Shown: positions 23,596 to 34,307, counted from the stretch's first letter. The stretch: DNA of 64,000 nt from an uncultured Nioella sp. (GCA_947495575.1 CANLZL010000002.1:62001-126000), one strand, 5' to 3'. Notes: generated by a model not told the origin, from the sequence alone. Made by a program: numbers and translations.

Positions 23596-24689
23596 TGACA
23601 CAGCCCGAAGTTGCACCTTTCGTGATCAAAGAGATCAAAGCCTGGCCACTGCGTGCGCCTATCTCGACACCGCGCCGGAATGCTTTTGGAACGCAAACCA
23701 GCCGCACCACGCTATTTCTTGAAATGACCCTCGATGACGGCACAACTGGTTGGGGCGAGGTTTTTGCCAATTGGCCGCAGTTTGCCGCGCTTCACAGGGC
23801 CCGCATCGTCGAGCAACTGATCAAACCGCTGATCGTCGGGCGGGAATTTGCGACGCCGCAAGCTCTCTGGACTGACCTGACTCAACGCCTTGGCTCACTG
23901 GCGATCCAATGTGCCGAACCTGGCCCCTTTCAAAGCGCCATTGCCGGTGTCGAGATTGCCGTCTGGAATTGCCTGGCTAACCAAAAAAACATCCCACTCG
24001 TGCAGATGCTTGGCGGTGCGCGTTCACAACCACGCCCCTATGCCAGCGGGCTGACAGGCGACATGTTGGCCAGAAAACTGCCTGAACTGCTGGCCATTGG
24101 TTGGACGGCATTCAAACTAAAAGTGGGGTTTGGCCGCGCGCAGGACGAGGCCGCGCTTCACCATTTTCGGCAGATCGCAGGAAATGGCGTTGAACTGATG
24201 GTGGATGCCAATATGGCCTGGAGCGTTGAAGAAGCGCTACTGGCTTGCAAGTGGCTCGAACCTTTTGATCTTCAATGGATCGAAGAGCCCATCCGGGCCG
24301 ATTCAGACATGTCAGACTGGGCCCGCATTGCTCGCAACAGTGCCATTCCCATTGCCGCCGGAGAGAACCACACAGGGCTAGGGACCTTTCAGGAATTGCT
24401 CGATGCCGAGGTTGGGGTTTTACAGCCCGACCCTGTGAAATGGGGCGGACTGGCCCAAACCCTAGCAATCGGTGAAATCTGCGCCAAACAAGGCAAAACT
24501 CTCGCGCCACATTTTTTGGGCGGAGCGATTGGACTTGATGCTGTGAAGCATGTTGCGCAACGATCCGGCGCGACATTTCTAGAGGTCGACGTGACAGAAA
24601 ACCCGTTGCGATTTGAAGCCCTAGAAGAAAATATCGAGCGTTCAATCACACCCGAGCTCCTCCATAAGTATCAGGATGTAGAAACCTGA
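23595..24689 (+). CDS. Enolase-superfamily enzyme (mandelate racemase/muconate lactonising group)
   Basis: Enzyme that abstracts a proton next to a carboxylate. The 364 residues, GTG start, hold the full active site: KxK (K174, K176 in FKLKVGFG), metal ligands D204 (MVDANMAW), E230 (WIEEP) and E257 (AGENH), and a C-terminal base H306 (APHFLGG). KxK plus His resembles mandelate-racemase-like acid-sugar dehydratases or racemases. It is translationally coupled to the TTT permease, so its substrate is probably what the transporter brings in. Exact substrate cannot be read from sequence; there is no dehydratase partner or aldolase in the window. Confidence 0.9.
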   Translation: MTQPEVAPFVIKEIKAWPLRAPISTPRRNAFGTQTSRTTLFLEMTLDDGTTGWGEVFANWPQFAALHRARIVEQLIKPLIVGREFATPQALWTDLTQRLGSLAIQCAEPGPFQSAIAGVEIAVWNCLANQKNIPLVQMLGGARSQPRPYASGLTGDMLARKLPELLAIGWTAFKLKVGFGRAQDEAALHHFRQIAGNGVELMVDANMAWSVEEALLACKWLEPFDLQWIEEPIRADSDMSDWARIARNSAIPIAAGENHTGLGTFQELLDAEVGVLQPDPVKWGGLAQTLAIGEICAKQGKTLAPHFLGGAIGLDAVKHVAQRSGATFLEVDVTENPLRFEALEENIERSITPELLHKYQDVET

Positions 24690-24772
24690 CGCTCTCACGA
24701 AAGTTTTCTGGGCAAGGCTAAATTCTTCTACGCAGCGAAGGTCAGTTTTCCGCCGATCTATCCAAAAGGAGT

Positions 24773-24802
24773 GGACTTCCCGGGCGCAGCAAGCGTCTGT
24801 GA
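24773..24802 (+). repeat. Direct repeat copy 1 (30 bp), pairs with 25032-25061
   Basis: Identical at 26 of 30 positions to 25032-25061, 259 bp apart, same orientation. Shared core GGACTTCCC and AAGCGTC. The two copies bracket a small ORF at the left edge of the serine-recombinase module. Confidence 0.7.
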
Positions 24803-24807
24803 GCTCA

Positions 24808-25010
24808 TGGACAGGCGTTTGCGGGTACAGATTACTTACCAGTTTGCGAGGCTGACGATGGCTCTGGAGGACGCATCCGGGGTGGCTACGGAAAGCCAGT
24901 CGTCATGTCTGTCTGTGGCTGAATATCAGGAGGTTTTGAGGGCGATTGGCGCAGATGTCGACGAAATTCACCAGCATATCGAGCGCCTGACGGAGCTGCT
25001 CAAAACCTGA
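24808..25010 (+). CDS. Small hypothetical protein at the start of the serine-recombinase module
   Basis: About 66 residues from ATG 24808 (a GTG at 24771 with the AAGGAG site touching it is less likely). The sequence is helical, with a heptad-like C-terminus AEYQEVLRAIGADVDEIHQH and IERLTELLK. I do not recognise a family. It precedes DUF3489, DUF2924 and the recombinase on the same strand and is bracketed by 30-bp direct repeats. Coding is likely but not certain. Confidence 0.5.
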
Positions 25011-25031
25011 ATTCAATCCTGCGAAACATCT

Positions 25032-25061
25032 GGACTTCCCAGCCGCAGGAAGCGTCAGTGA
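25032..25061 (+). repeat. Direct repeat copy 2 (30 bp), pairs with 24773-24802
   Basis: Second copy of the repeat described at 24773. It is followed by a perfect 7-bp hairpin at 25068-25086 (GCCCGGA, loop TCGCG, TCCGGGC) before the DUF3489 gene. Confidence 0.7.
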
Positions 25062-25140
25062 TGTCAGGCCCGGATCGCGTCCGGGCGTGTCGCGGTAGCC
25101 GGGGCGGCACGGGGTCGCTTCCGGAAACCGGGAGACAACA

Positions 25141-25356
25141 ATGTCCAGAATATCGCAAACCAAATCCGCGCTGGTGCAGAAAATGCTGCGTGCGAAGCAG
25201 GGCGCCAGCGTCGCGCAGATCTGTAAGGCCACAGACTGGCCGGCGCATACATTGCGGGCCTTCCTGAGTCGGCTCCGGAAAGCCGGGGAGACGATTGAAC
25301 GGGAGGATGCGGATGGCGGCTCCCGCTATCGACTGAGTGCGGAGGCAAAGGCGTGA
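25141..25356 (+). CDS. DUF3489 domain protein
   Basis: A 71-residue protein matching the DUF3489 pattern: KSALVQKMLRAKQGASVAQI, CKATDWPAHTLRAFLSRLRK and a C-terminal GETIEREDADGGSRYRL. This reads as a winged-helix DNA-binding domain (QICKATDWPAHTLRAFLS as recognition region). Its stop overlaps the DUF2924 GTG start. In alphaproteobacteria it accompanies DUF2924 and a large serine recombinase, as here. A regulatory or accessory role in recombination is inference. Confidence 0.88.
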   Translation: MSRISQTKSALVQKMLRAKQGASVAQICKATDWPAHTLRAFLSRLRKAGETIEREDADGGSRYRLSAEAKA

Positions 25357-25763
25357 TTGTCGAGGTCGCCGAGCTGGATGGTATGTCCCGGACCGACCAC
25401 CTTGCGGCCTGGCAGAAGCTGTTCGATGAACCAGTTCCGGATCGTCTGAGTATGCCGTTCCTGCGCCGCTTCCTTGCCTTTGAAATCCAGACGCGCCGCT
25501 ACGGTGGTGTGCCCAGGTCTGTTGACCGACAGTTGCAGCAGGTCGTTGGGGAGAAGAAGAGGCCGGGTTCTGCCAGGCTGGAACCCGGTGGCCGATTGCT
25601 TCGCGAGTGGAACGGAGTGACCCATGTGGTTGATGTCGTCGAGGACGGGTTTCGCTGGAATGGCGAGACCCATCGGTCGGTCTCTGCAATCGCCAAAAGG
25701 ATCACCGGCGCACATTGGTCTGGGCCGCGCTTCTTCGGGTTGACGAGGGCGGTAGGCAAATGA
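25353..25763 (+). CDS. DUF2924 domain protein
   Basis: A 136-residue protein with the DUF2924 pattern: an N-terminal ELDGMSRTDHLAAWQKLF, central PFLRRFLAFEIQTRRYG, and the C-terminal block RLLREWNGVTHVVDVVEDGF then RSVSAIAKRITGAHWSGPRF FGL. The last block resembles a small DNA-binding module seen in phage-associated proteins. GTG start at 25353 overlapping the DUF3489 stop; its stop overlaps the recombinase ATG at 25760. The tight coupling says all three act together. No biochemical function is known to me. Confidence 0.9.
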   Translation: MIVEVAELDGMSRTDHLAAWQKLFDEPVPDRLSMPFLRRFLAFEIQTRRYGGVPRSVDRQLQQVVGEKKRPGSARLEPGGRLLREWNGVTHVVDVVEDGFRWNGETHRSVSAIAKRITGAHWSGPRFFGLTRAVGK

Positions 25764-27445
25764 GCAGGGAGTTTAAGATCCGCTGCGCGATTTACACCCG
25801 AAAATCCTCTGATGAGGGGCTGGATCAGGAGTTCAATTCGCTTGATGCGCAGCACGAGGCCTGCGCGGCTTACGTCGCCAGCCAACGCCATGAAGGCTGG
25901 TGTATTATGTCGAAACGCTATGATGATGGTGGCGTTTCGGGCGGTACGCTTGAGCGCCCCGGGCTGCAATCTCTTCTGATTGATATTGACGCCGGACATG
26001 TCGACATGGTCGTGGTTTACAAGATCGACCGTCTGACGCGATCTCTCGCTGACTTCGCCCAGCTTGTGGACCGGCTGGAGAAATCCGATTGCTCCTTCGT
26101 CTCGGTCACCCAGGCCTTCAACACATCCTCTTCGATGGGGCGTCTGACCCTTAATGTGCTGTTGTCCTTTGCTCAGTTCGAGCGCGAGGTCACGGCTGAG
26201 CGAATTCGCGATAAGATCTCGGCGTCTAAGAAGAAGGGGCTCTGGATGGGCGGCAATTTGCCTCTTGGATATGACCGACATCCCGATCGGAATTGCCAGC
26301 GATTGGTCGTGAATGAGGCTGAGGCGAAGACGGTCCGGCGGCTTTTCAATCTCTATGACCAACTCGGCTGCCTCGCTAATGTGGTGCGGGCAGCCGGTGC
26401 CGAAGGCATTCGCTCGAAGCAACGAAACCATAACCGGACGCTCACGGGAGGAACGCCATTATCTAGGGGGCAGGTCCATTTCCTCCTTCGCAATCCGGTC
26501 TATCGCGGGTTGATCCGGCACAAGGACAAGATATATCCCGGCCAGCATCCGGCCATCGTCGATGAACCACTTTGGGAAAAGGTGCAGCAGATGTTGCAGG
26601 AGGCCTCCAATCGCTCCCGCAGCGGAGTTTCAAGTAAATCCAGAGATCGATCCTGGCTGACCGGCAAGCTGCGGGACGAAACCGGTGACCGCTTGACACC
26701 AACGCACACAACAAAGGGCAATAAGCGACTTCGCTACTATGTGTCGAACAGGTTGATTTCCGGCGGACCCGATCCGTCAGGATGGCGGTTGCCAGCAGCA
26801 AAGCTGGAGAAAGTAATTGTCGAGCTTGTAAGAGAGCACGTTCAGACCAGCACGGCGAAACACGAGCTGCTGGCTGACCCCGACGCGCGTCGCGCGGATG
26901 AGATGCGCTCTCGCGTTGAGAATCTGCTCACGGCTGAAACGCGCGAAGGGGAACGTTGGATCGAGGAGGTGTTCGCGGATGGTCAGGTGTCCTCGGAAAG
27001 CATCTCCCTCACGCTGAAGGGAACTGCGCTTGCGCTCCTGCTCAATCTGGCACCGGCTGATCTCAACGCTGAGATCCTCACGGTCACCCGGTCATTTGCC
27101 ATGAGGCGACGTGGGGTGGAAATGAAACTGATCTCCGGCTCCGCGGCTCCCCAACCCGATGCAACGCTGATCACGATGCTCTCCCGCGCAAAGACATGGG
27201 CGCGCGAGCTGAAATCCGGAACACCCCTTGCAGCGATTGCAAATCGCGAAAACACCTCCGGGTCCTTTATCCGCACCCGGACACAGCTGGCCTTCCTGTC
27301 GCCAAAAATCCAAGCCGCAATTGTGGCAGGGACGCAGCCAACAGACCTCACCCTGATGAAACTCATCCGCGGAACGATCCCGCTGGACTGGTATGAGCAA
27401 GAGCAGCGTTTCGGGTTTTCCGAACCTGCGCCCCGCATTCCCTGA
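25760..27445 (+). CDS. Large serine recombinase
   Basis: Site-specific recombinase, 561 residues from ATG 25760. The N-terminal resolvase domain (about 8-150) has CAIYTRKSSDEGLDQEFNSL with the nucleophile Ser at 16 or 17, VVYKIDRLTRSLADF and SFAQFEREVTAERIRDKI. A recombinase domain follows (about 170-270, KTVRRLFNLYDQLGCLANVV). The region where many members carry a Cys4 zinc ribbon (HTTKGNKRLRYYVSNRL) has no cysteines. A C-terminal helical/HTH tail ends near 560. It could integrate, excise or invert DNA. It ends about 350 bp before the 3' end of tRNA-Ser. Confidence 0.95.
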   Translation: MSREFKIRCAIYTRKSSDEGLDQEFNSLDAQHEACAAYVASQRHEGWCIMSKRYDDGGVSGGTLERPGLQSLLIDIDAGHVDMVVVYKIDRLTRSLADFAQLVDRLEKSDCSFVSVTQAFNTSSSMGRLTLNVLLSFAQFEREVTAERIRDKISASKKKGLWMGGNLPLGYDRHPDRNCQRLVVNEAEAKTVRRLFNLYDQLGCLANVVRAAGAEGIRSKQRNHNRTLTGGTPLSRGQVHFLLRNPVYRGLIRHKDKIYPGQHPAIVDEPLWEKVQQMLQEASNRSRSGVSSKSRDRSWLTGKLRDETGDRLTPTHTTKGNKRLRYYVSNRLISGGPDPSGWRLPAAKLEKVIVELVREHVQTSTAKHELLADPDARRADEMRSRVENLLTAETREGERWIEEVFADGQVSSESISLTLKGTALALLLNLAPADLNAEILTVTRSFAMRRRGVEMKLISGSAAPQPDATLITMLSRAKTWARELKSGTPLAAIANRENTSGSFIRTRTQLAFLSPKIQAAIVAGTQPTDLTLMKLIRGTIPLDWYEQEQRFGFSEPAPRIP

Positions 27446-27793
27446 ACATGTAATTCCGTTCACTGATCATCTCTGAAAGTTGCCTGTTTCGGGGATTTAA
27501 TTCCCTGTTTCCCTGCGCAGGCAACTTACCTCTAACGCACTGTTATCATGGGCGATTCTAACTGGCTTCGTCAAAGATCAGGCAATTTTTGCGAAATTAC
27601 CCTGTAAATCACAAGGTAACAGGGAAAACGCCCCAAACCGAACCTCCGAAAACCGTCGGTTGAGACTTTCGTGGAAAATCGGGGAATATGTGCCCGGTGG
27701 TTCGGTCTCGCCAAAGACAGCACCGCGCAAACCTACGGAATTCACGCGGGAATTCCGGGACAAACCGCACAACATAACAGAGACCGGGGTGGG
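27446..27793. other. Noncoding stretch between the recombinase and tRNA-Ser
   Basis: About 350 bp without a supported gene. It holds an inverted repeat at 27477-27527, another (CCCTGT at 27600-27605, ACAGGG at 27619-27624), and repeated TTCCCTG copies at about 27438, 27501 and 27509. These are plausible recombinase-site features. No promoter or terminator is clear. Confidence 0.55.
27477..27527. repeat. 10-bp perfect inverted repeat downstream of the recombinase
   Basis: AAGTTGCCTG (27477-27486) and CAGGCAACTT (27518-27527) are exact inverted copies around a 31-bp spacer that itself contains GGGGATTTAATTCCCT. No T-run follows, so a recombination or binding site is likelier than a terminator. 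Confidence 0.6.
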
Positions 27794-27883
27794 TGGCGGA
27801 GAGACAGGGATTCGAACCCTGGGTGGGCTTGCACCCACAACGGTTTTCGAGACCGCCCCGTTCGACCACTCCGGCACCTCTCC
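27794..27883 (-). tRNA. tRNA-Ser (anticodon CGA)
   Basis: A 90-nt class II tRNA on the minus strand. The 5' GGAGAGG at 27883 pairs with TCTCTCC before a discriminator G and an encoded CCA (plus-strand TGG at 27794-27796). The anticodon loop is CTCGAAA, anticodon CGA, reading UCG. A long variable arm (TGTGGGTGCAAGCCCAC) and T-loop GGTTCGAATCC are present, typical for Ser. Its 3' end faces the recombinase module, the usual side for island integration. Confidence 0.97.
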
Positions 27884-28051
27884 GCGCTTGATTGGGGGTC
27901 GTGAGGCGGGGATTTAGAGGCAAGGCGCGAAGGGCGCAAGGGGGAAGTGACGCTTTCCTGCCGATCAAGCGGATTTTACTGCCCTGCTCTGGATTTCCCG
28001 CCCATAACGCCCCACCTTCGAAAGAACAAATTTCAATGAAGGACCCGCCTT

Positions 28052-28900
28052 ATGTTGCGCGCCTGCCTCTTTTTCATACCCTTGGTCTTTTCCGTTGCCG
28101 TCGCTGATGCCCAGCGGGCGCCTGATCGTGGCGCAATGCCTGCCTCGGTCGAAACGCTTCTGGATCTGGTCGGAATGGACGAAAGCTATGTCATCATGTC
28201 CGAGGCTGGACAGCGCGATGCACAGCAGCTGGAAGAGGATCTTTTTGCAAGTTCCGGGGCAGGGGCGTGGCAAACGATAATAGCCGACCTTTACCACCCT
28301 GACGAATTGCGCGCAGCATTTACCAGCGGGTTTGCCTTTGACCGGATGGATGACGACACGTTGTCCGACGCCATTTCGTTCTGGGGCAGCGATCTGGGCC
28401 AGCGCATCGTCGAGGCAGAGCTAACTGCTTGGGACGCAATGTCAGACGAAGAGATTGAGGAACTGGCCAATGAGATCTATTTTCAGCGTGTCGCGGATAA
28501 CGACCCCCGTCTGCCAATTCTTGAAAGGTTTACTGAGGTCAATGATTTTGTCGACCTGAACGTGGCAGGCGCGCTCAATTCAAATTTCGCCTTTTACCGC
28601 GGCATGGCCGATGGTGGGGCGTATCAGTTTGACATGCCACAAGATATGATGCTGGCCGAAGTGATGGGGCAGGAACCCGAAATTCGCGAAAACGCGATCC
28701 TCTGGCTCTACTCCTTTCAACTAATGGCCTATGACAACCTCAGCGACGCGGATATTGAAGCCTATATTGCCTTCTCCGAAAGCGAGGCCGGGCAGACCTA
28801 TAACGCTGCCATTTTTCAAGGCTATGACAATGTTTTTGAAACCATGAGCTATCGCCTCGGCATGGCTGCTGCGATATTCATGACGGGTGACGAACTTTAG
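28052..28900 (+). CDS. DUF2059 domain exported protein
   Basis: A 282-residue periplasmic protein. Signal peptide about 1-20 (ending VAVADA/Q). Two copies of the DUF2059-like helical pattern are seen: DEIAFWGSDLGQRI-type text (ISFWGSDLGQRIVEAELTAW near 110-129) and YIAFSESEAGQTYNAAIF near 246-263. These SxxGQ-type helices are the family hallmark. An AAGGA site precedes the ATG. Function unknown; it lies alone between tRNA-Ser and the rplU operon, pointing the same way. Confidence 0.85.
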   Translation: MLRACLFFIPLVFSVAVADAQRAPDRGAMPASVETLLDLVGMDESYVIMSEAGQRDAQQLEEDLFASSGAGAWQTIIADLYHPDELRAAFTSGFAFDRMDDDTLSDAISFWGSDLGQRIVEAELTAWDAMSDEEIEELANEIYFQRVADNDPRLPILERFTEVNDFVDLNVAGALNSNFAFYRGMADGGAYQFDMPQDMMLAEVMGQEPEIRENAILWLYSFQLMAYDNLSDADIEAYIAFSESEAGQTYNAAIFQGYDNVFETMSYRLGMAAAIFMTGDEL

Positions 28901-28933
28901 CGGGGAAATGTCGCTATTATCTGGGCCCGCCGC

Positions 28934-28962
28934 TTGACTTAAAGCCCTATGTCAGGCATCAG
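28934..28962 (+). promoter_or_regulatory. Possible rplU promoter
   Basis: TTGACT at 28934-28939 is followed after 17 bp by CATCAG. The -35 is good, the -10 poor, as is common for alphaproteobacterial housekeeping promoters. It would start transcription about 150 nt before rplU. Confidence 0.35.
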
Positions 28963-28978
28963 CGGGCCTCGGATGCCG

Positions 28979-29035
28979 CCCCGCGAGTCGTGGGGTGGTG
29001 TTTTTAGTTTTGAAATGAAGCCCCGGACAAGGGGC
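28979..29035 (+). promoter_or_regulatory. Structured leader of rplU
   Basis: A hairpin CCCCGC (28979-28984)/GTGGGG (28990-28995) is followed by TTTTT at 29001-29005, looking like an attenuator. A second hairpin GCCCC (29020-29024)/GGGGC (29031-29035) follows. This may be an L21-sensing leader; untested. Confidence 0.4.
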
Positions 29036-29110
29036 ACGCAGTCCGAGGTGGCAATTGCCGCAACACCCGATTAGGGGACCGCAGGGCGCGGGGAAATGAA
29101 GGAAAAGCTC

Positions 29111-29734
29111 ATGTTTGCGGTCCTTAAGACCGGTGGCAAACAATACAAAGTACAGTCCGGTGACGTGCTGCGTGTTGAAAAACTGGCCGCTGAAGCAGGT
29201 GAAACCATCCAATTTAACGACGTTCTGATGCTGGGCGGTGAAAGCACCGTACTTGGCGCGCCAACCGTTGCAGGCGCTGCCGTTCAGGCCACCGTGATCG
29301 ACCAGATCAAAGGTGAGAAACTGATCCACTTCGTCAAACGTCGTCGTAAGCACAGCTCGAAGCGCACCAAGGGTCACCGTCAGAAACTGACGCTTGTTCG
29401 CATCACTGACATTCTGGCAGATGGCGCAGATGCCTCTGGCGTAAAAGCGGCTGTTGGCGCGGGTTCTGCCCCTGCTGCTGCACCCGCTGCAAAGGCCCCG
29501 GCCAAGGCAAAAGCAAAAGCCGCCCCTGCTGCTGAAGCGCCTGCCGCCGCTGCTGCGGACGATCTGACTGCACTGACCGGTGTCGGTCCTGCAGCTGCAG
29601 AGAAACTGAATGCTGCCGGCATCACCAGCTTTGCACAGCTGGCGGGTCTCAGCGCTGATGATGTCGCCGCAATCGACAGCATCAAGATCAAAGACGCCTG
29701 GATCGACCAGGCGAAAGAACTGGCTCAAGGCTAA
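29111..29734 (+). CDS. rplU: Ribosomal protein bL21 with C-terminal helix-hairpin-helix extension
   Basis: Large-subunit ribosomal protein. Residues 1-102 are normal bL21: [18 protein letters not shown] and [20 protein letters not shown] second part follows: an Ala/Lys/Pro-rich linker (about 115-150) and a helix-hairpin-helix-like domain ([20 protein letters not shown] then [18 protein letters not shown]), giving 207 residues against about 103 in E. coli. Start at 29111 is chosen because bL21 begins [11 protein letters not shown]; the frame extends back five codons to 29096, where the site AAGGAAAAG serves 29111. rpmA follows 12 bp later. Confidence 0.97.
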   Translation: MFAVLKTGGKQYKVQSGDVLRVEKLAAEAGETIQFNDVLMLGGESTVLGAPTVAGAAVQATVIDQIKGEKLIHFVKRRRKHSSKRTKGHRQKLTLVRITDILADGADASGVKAAVGAGSAPAAAPAAKAPAKAKAKAAPAAEAPAAAAADDLTALTGVGPAAAEKLNAAGITSFAQLAGLSADDVAAIDSIKIKDAWIDQAKELAQG

Positions 29735-29746
29735 GGAGACCAACCC

Positions 29747-30016
29747 ATGGCACATAAAAAAGCAGGCGGTAGCTCCCGTAACGGTCGCGACTCAGCGGGT
29801 CGCCGCCTTGGCGTGAAAAAATTTGGCGGCGAAGCCGTCATTCCAGGCAACATCATCGTGCGTCAGCGCGGCACCAAGTGGTGGCCGGGTGAAGGCGTTG
29901 GTATGGGCAAAGATCACACCATCTTTGCAACCGATGAAGGCGCCGTGAAATTCCACAAAGGTCTTAAAGGCCGCACCTTTATTTCCGTGCTTCCGGTGGC
30001 GGAGGCCGCAGAATAA
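29747..30016 (+). CDS. rpmA: Ribosomal protein bL27
   Basis: Large-subunit protein near the peptidyl-transferase centre, 89 residues. Starts [20 protein letters not shown], with [20 protein letters not shown] and [14 protein letters not shown], all conserved. Unlike Firmicutes L27 there is no N-terminal cleaved extension. An AAGGAG site precedes the start. It is in an operon with rplU and is followed by a strong terminator at 30041. Confidence 0.98.
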   Translation: MAHKKAGGSSRNGRDSAGRRLGVKKFGGEAVIPGNIIVRQRGTKWWPGEGVGMGKDHTIFATDEGAVKFHKGLKGRTFISVLPVAEAAE

Positions 30017-30040
30017 GCCGAACCTTTTTGGTATGAGAAT

Positions 30041-30076
30041 AAAAGGGGGATCGGCGACAAGCCCGGTCCCCCTTTT
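30041..30076. terminator. Bidirectional-looking terminator after rpmA
   Basis: AAAAGGGGGATCGG and CCGGTCCCCCTTTT form a stem around a short loop; the T-run ends the rplU-rpmA transcript. Confidence 0.85.
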
Positions 30077-30177
30077 ACATTACAGGAAACCGGACTTGAG
30101 GAGAGCCATCCAAACACCCACATAGGGGGGAATGGATGGGGACGGTTTCCCGTAACCCTGTTCTTGAGGAGGAGCAG

Positions 30178-30717
30178 ATGAAACAAGAAACGATCGTTCA
30201 GCAGGAAGTGATCGAGACGCCGCGCTTTGTGCTGCGGCCCTTGCGCAATTCCGATGTCGGGCTGTTGGAGCTATACGCCTCTGACGCGCGCGTTGCTGAG
30301 ATGACGACCCGCATTCCGCACCCATTGCCGCCTGGGATGGCTGAATCTCTCGTTGCGAAGGCGCAAAGTGAGTTTCGCAATGAACATGTCTGGGCCATGG
30401 ATGCGACCGAACAGGGTGGCGGCGAGTTCTTAGGGTTGATTTCCCTGACTCAAATGGACCGCAACCAGTCCGAGGTCGGCTATTGGGTGGCGCCCGCGAT
30501 GTGGAACACCGGTTTGGCATCCGAGGCCGTGAAGGCTTTGGTCAATGCGAACCCGCTTAGCAACGAAACCATGTTTGCCAGCGTCTTTCAGGACAACCCG
30601 GGAAGCGCACGGGTGCTGACCAATGCCAAATTCGCTTATCTCGGCGATGCAGAGGCGTTTTCAGTAGCCCGAAATGCAAAAGTCCCGACATGGACATATT
30701 TGCGCAAGCTGGACTAA
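30178..30717 (+). CDS. GNAT-family N-acetyltransferase (RimJ-like)
   Basis: A 179-residue acetyltransferase. Start at 30178 has a GAGGAGGAG site; an ATG at 30136 is rejected. The N-terminal TPRFVLRPLRNSDVGLLELY and later FLGLISLTQMDRNQSEVGYW, AMWNTGLASEAVKALV and VFQDNPGSARVLTNAKFAYL follow the GNAT type 3 pattern; the A/B motif region is NTGLASEAV. This gene between rpmA and obgE is a normal Rhodobacteraceae arrangement. The acceptor is unknown; related enzymes acetylate ribosomal-protein N-termini or small amines. It ends at a terminator at 30748. Confidence 0.88.
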   Translation: MKQETIVQQEVIETPRFVLRPLRNSDVGLLELYASDARVAEMTTRIPHPLPPGMAESLVAKAQSEFRNEHVWAMDATEQGGGEFLGLISLTQMDRNQSEVGYWVAPAMWNTGLASEAVKALVNANPLSNETMFASVFQDNPGSARVLTNAKFAYLGDAEAFSVARNAKVPTWTYLRKLD

Positions 30718-32981
<2,264 letters not shown>

Positions 32982-33041
32982 TCCCTTCTTCTTTTTAAAA
33001 AATACCCATACACTCCCTCAAGCAAAACTCCGGAGGCTGAT

Positions 33042-34307
33042 ATGAAAGACTTGGCAGACATCCCCGCCCTAATGGCCGAGATGGGCGCACGTGCAAAAGC
33101 AGCAAGTGCGGAGCTGGCCTTTGCCCCGGCAGAGGCCAAGGAGGCTGCGCTGAATGCCGCGGCAGATGCAGTTTGGGCCCGCCGGGCCGAGATCATCGCC
33201 GCCAATGAAAAAGACATGGAATTTGGCCACGAAAAGGGCCTCAGCGACGCGATGATGGACCGTCTGATGCTGGATGAATCGCGCGTTCAAAGCATTGTTG
33301 ACGGGTTGCGGGCCGTGGCAGGGCAAAATGATCCTGTCGGCGCCGTAATCAAGGAATGGGATATGCCTTCGGGCCTGAATATCCAACGCGTGCGGACCCC
33401 CCTTGGCGTTATCGGCGTGATCTATGAAAGCCGCCCCAATGTGACAGCGGATGCCGGCGCGCTTTGCCTGAAATCCGGCAATGCCGTGATCCTTCGCGGC
33501 GGGTCTGAAAGCCTACACAGTTCCGGTCTATTGGCGGAGTGCCTGCAAGAGGGTTTGAAGGCGGCTGGATTGCCAGCCGACGCCGTGCAACTGGTACCCA
33601 CCCGGGACCGCGAGGCCGTAAAAGAGCTGCTGACCATGACCGATTATGTCGATGTCATTGTTCCTCGTGGCGGCAAGGGGCTTGTCGGGCTTGTCCAACG
33701 CGAGGCGCGAGTGCCTGTCTTTGCCCATCTGGAAGGCATTTGTCATGTCTATCTGGATGCCGCCGCTGACCCGGTAAAAACATTGGATGTCGTGCTGAAC
33801 GCGAAAACCCGTCGCACGGGCATTTGTGGCTCTGCCGAATGCCTGCTGATCCACTGCGACCTGGTCGACACCATCGGTCAAGGCGTGATCCGCGCCCTGC
33901 TGGATGCGGGTGTTGAGGTGCGCGGCGACCAAGCCTTGCAATCCATCGAAGGCGTAACACCCGCAACGGAAGAAGATTTCGGCAAGGAATTCCTCGACAT
34001 GATCATCGCCGCGAAAGTGGTTGATGACGTTGATGGAGCCATCGCCCATATCCGCCAATATGGTTCGGATCACACCGATTGCATCCTGACCGAGGATGAC
34101 GCGGTGGCGGCGCGGTTTTTCCAGCGGCTTGATAGCGCGATCCTGATGCGCAATGCGTCGACGCAATTCGCAGATGGAGGTGAATTTGGCATGGGTGCCG
34201 AGATCGGTATCGCGACCGGCAAAATGCATGCGCGCGGCCCCGTCGGGTCCGAGCAGCTGACATCGTTTAAATACCTCGTCACCGGTGATGGGACTGTGCG
34301 TCCCTAA
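33042..34307 (+). CDS. proA: Gamma-glutamyl phosphate reductase
   Basis: Second step of proline synthesis: NADPH reduction of glutamyl-5-phosphate to the semialdehyde. 421 residues with aldehyde dehydrogenase fold. Visible signatures: [34 protein letters not shown], the catalytic Cys region [17 protein letters not shown], and [11 protein letters not shown]. The start has a GGAGGCTGAT site. Full length and directly after proB. A proC gene is not in the window. Confidence 0.98.
   Translation: MKDLADIPALMAEMGARAKAASAELAFAPAEAKEAALNAAADAVWARRAEIIAANEKDMEFGHEKGLSDAMMDRLMLDESRVQSIVDGLRAVAGQNDPVGAVIKEWDMPSGLNIQRVRTPLGVIGVIYESRPNVTADAGALCLKSGNAVILRGGSESLHSSGLLAECLQEGLKAAGLPADAVQLVPTRDREAVKELLTMTDYVDVIVPRGGKGLVGLVQREARVPVFAHLEGICHVYLDAAADPVKTLDVVLNAKTRRTGICGSAECLLIHCDLVDTIGQGVIRALLDAGVEVRGDQALQSIEGVTPATEEDFGKEFLDMIIAAKVVDDVDGAIAHIRQYGSDHTDCILTEDDAVAARFFQRLDSAILMRNASTQFADGGEFGMGAEIGIATGKMHARGPVGSEQLTSFKYLVTGDGTVRP

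Larger units (their letters stand above)
24773..27527 (+). mobile_element. Candidate compact integrative module (small ORF-DUF3489-DUF2924-serine recombinase)
   Basis: Four same-strand genes with overlapping starts and stops, bounded on the left by a 30-bp direct repeat pair and on the right by a 10-bp inverted repeat and several TTCCCTG copies. It sits between the TTT operon and tRNA-Ser. Exact ends are not proven; the limits given are the outermost repeats I can see. Confidence 0.45.

Noticed and set aside
28952-29755. A 267-codon minus-strand frame opposite rplU
   Set aside because: Shadow of rplU; runs through its leader hairpins.
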